Source: Bacteriovoracia bacterium (GTDB lineage Bacteria > Bdellovibrionota > Bacteriovoracia > Bacteriovoracales > Bacteriovoracaceae). Taken from it: DNA of 32,629 nt. Within the stretch, counting starts at the first letter, position 1. Each line of letters opens with the position of its first letter. Positions 31,738 through 32,629 of this stretch are shown here, piece by piece. The notes beneath the pieces are model-generated. The model had not been told where the DNA came from, made no database searches, and was given only the letters and a program-made list of their open reading frames with translations. The translations under genes and the position numbers were made by a program. Location: contig JAUHYH010000006.1 of NCBI GenBank assembly GCA_030426585.1, forward strand, positions 1 through 32,629, given 5' to 3'.

Positions 31738-32629
31738 AATTCACTCCTGAGGTTTTTTCCCCAATGATAAGTAATTTCACTAATAGAATTACATTTAAAA
31801 GTATTAAAGCGTGGTTTCATTCCAGCAACTATCGCACCTTGATTATTTATTCTCAATGCCTTTGCTGCATTAAGAGTAATCCCTGCCCATAGTTCTGTTT
31901 GATTAAGTTTATAAAGAGGAGCAGCGATTGAGGCAATTAATAGGAGATTGTCACAATGACAAGATCCCGGATTATAGTCACTGGCCAAGGCGACTCTTGC
32001 TCCGGCATCTAAGATTTTTCTAGCATGGGCCAAAGGCTTTCCAAGAAAAAGAGAAGTTCCGGGAAGTAAGGTTGCAATTGTTTCAGAGTGAGCAAGGCGT
32101 TCAATATTTTTTCCTGAAACTTGCAATAAGTGATCGGCACTCGCTGCTTTGAATTCGACAGCTATTCCTGCGCCATTATTGTCGTTAAATTCATCTGCGT
32201 GAATTTTAAGCTTTAGATTAATTTTTTTGGCTTCATTAAAAAGCAATCGAGTGTTCTCTTCTGAAAAATAACCTTCTTCATGAAAGATATCAACGAAATC
32301 AATATCACCGGAACATTCTTTCATGAGAGGAAGGACAACATTATTTAAATATTCTTCAGCTGTTGAGTCTTGAGGAATTGCATGAGCAGCCAGGTAGGTA
32401 TTAAAAATTTGAATATCTGGAGAGAAGTCTTTTTTAAGTTTTGCAATTACTTGAGTAAGTTTTTTCTCGCTTTCATAATTAAGGCCATACCCGCTTTTAA
32501 TTTCGATAGTCTTAACACCATAGCTAGAGAGGTTTTGAATCCTTTGTTTTCCAAGTTCATAAAGTTCATCAAAACTGGCTTCTTGAGTCGCGGTAGTACT
32601 CGCAAGAATACCACCACCAGTGTTAGCAA
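31734..32629 (-). CDS. hutI: Imidazolonepropionase HutI, 5' end beyond the window
   Basis: Histidine-degradation enzyme that hydrolyses 4-imidazolone-5-propanoate to formiminoglutamate. About 298 residues of the metal-dependent amidohydrolase are visible; the N-terminal part with the first metal-binding histidines lies to the right. GGGILASTTATQ, TIEIKSGYGL and KIHADEFND (conserved His and Glu) are clear. ALASDYNPGSCHCDNLL carries the conserved Asp. The frame is open to the window edge. Other hut genes are not in the window. The ATGA overlap with the redoxin gene suggests co-transcription. Confidence 0.93.
   Translation of the reverse strand, partial: ANTGGGILASTTATQEASFDELYELGKQRIQNLSSYGVKTIEIKSGYGLNYESEKKLTQVIAKLKKDFSPDIQIFNTYLAAHAIPQDSTAEEYLNNVVLPLMKECSGDIDFVDIFHEEGYFSEENTRLLFNEAKKINLKLKIHADEFNDNNGAGIAVEFKAASADHLLQVSGKNIERLAHSETIATLLPGTSLFLGKPLAHARKILDAGARVALASDYNPGSCHCDNLLLIASIAAPLYKLNQTELWAGITLNAAKALRINNQGAIVAGMKPRFNTFKCNSISEITYHWGKNLRSEL

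Overview
The window is a low-GC, gene-dense chromosomal segment from a diderm (Gram-negative) bacterium. My best guess is the Bdellovibrionota, near Bacteriovorax/Halobacteriovorax. The grounds are a divergently paired TIGR02147/DUF4423-type regulator and Ser/Pro-rich lipoprotein, an F-ATPase operon with two b-type stalk genes but no a or c subunit genes, a bactofilin directly behind parB, and a family of secreted lipoproteins and outer-membrane proteins. The taxonomic call is inference. No tRNA, rRNA, CRISPR array, insertion sequence or prophage was seen.

Layout. 1-2282 (minus strand): a small membrane protein, yidC, rnpA and rpmH in the usual origin-proximal order; rpmH is absent from long-ORF predictions because rnpA begins inside it. 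2409-3989: dnaA, ending at a strong terminator and not followed by dnaN. 4044-6580: a lipoprotein and a divergent transcriptional regulator. 6644-12556: mnmE, mnmG, rsmG, parA, parB and a bactofilin, tightly packed. This block carries parS-like sites and a second inverted-repeat family. 12556-12680: a large inverted repeat. 12799-18588: atpF', atpF, atpH, atpA, atpG, atpD, atpC behind a good sigma70-type promoter. 18695-22213: a 784-residue membrane-anchored protein of unknown function and a convergent patatin-like phospholipase. 22266-28080: a small helix-turn-helix protein overlapping an outer-membrane-barrel protein gene, then ligA, radA and a protein-glutaminase-like gene interrupted by one in-frame stop. 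28108-32629: a small lipoprotein, glpK, a Flp-type pilin, a TlpA-like thioredoxin, mscL, a redoxin and the 3' part of hutI.

How it fits together. Much of the window is replication and segregation hardware (dnaA, parABS, bactofilin) with tRNA/rRNA modification, ribosome/RNase P and membrane-insertion genes that commonly sit near bacterial origins, plus the energy-generating ATP synthase. The right-hand third is mixed accessory and repair content.

The main novelty is a set of 12 sixteen-base sites of the form TGGTYC-N4-GRACCA, with GGGGCA as an alternative half-site. Five are in or just before mnmE, two in mnmG, two in rsmG, one in parB and two in the 784-residue gene. They lie in several reading frames, so the constraint appears to act on DNA rather than protein. 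Their spacing and TTCYA core resemble the local parS sequence (TGTTCYACGTRGAACA) with altered arms and centre, much as Noc sites relate to parS in Firmicutes. A second, undescribed ParB-like or nucleoid-organising binding site is the leading hypothesis.
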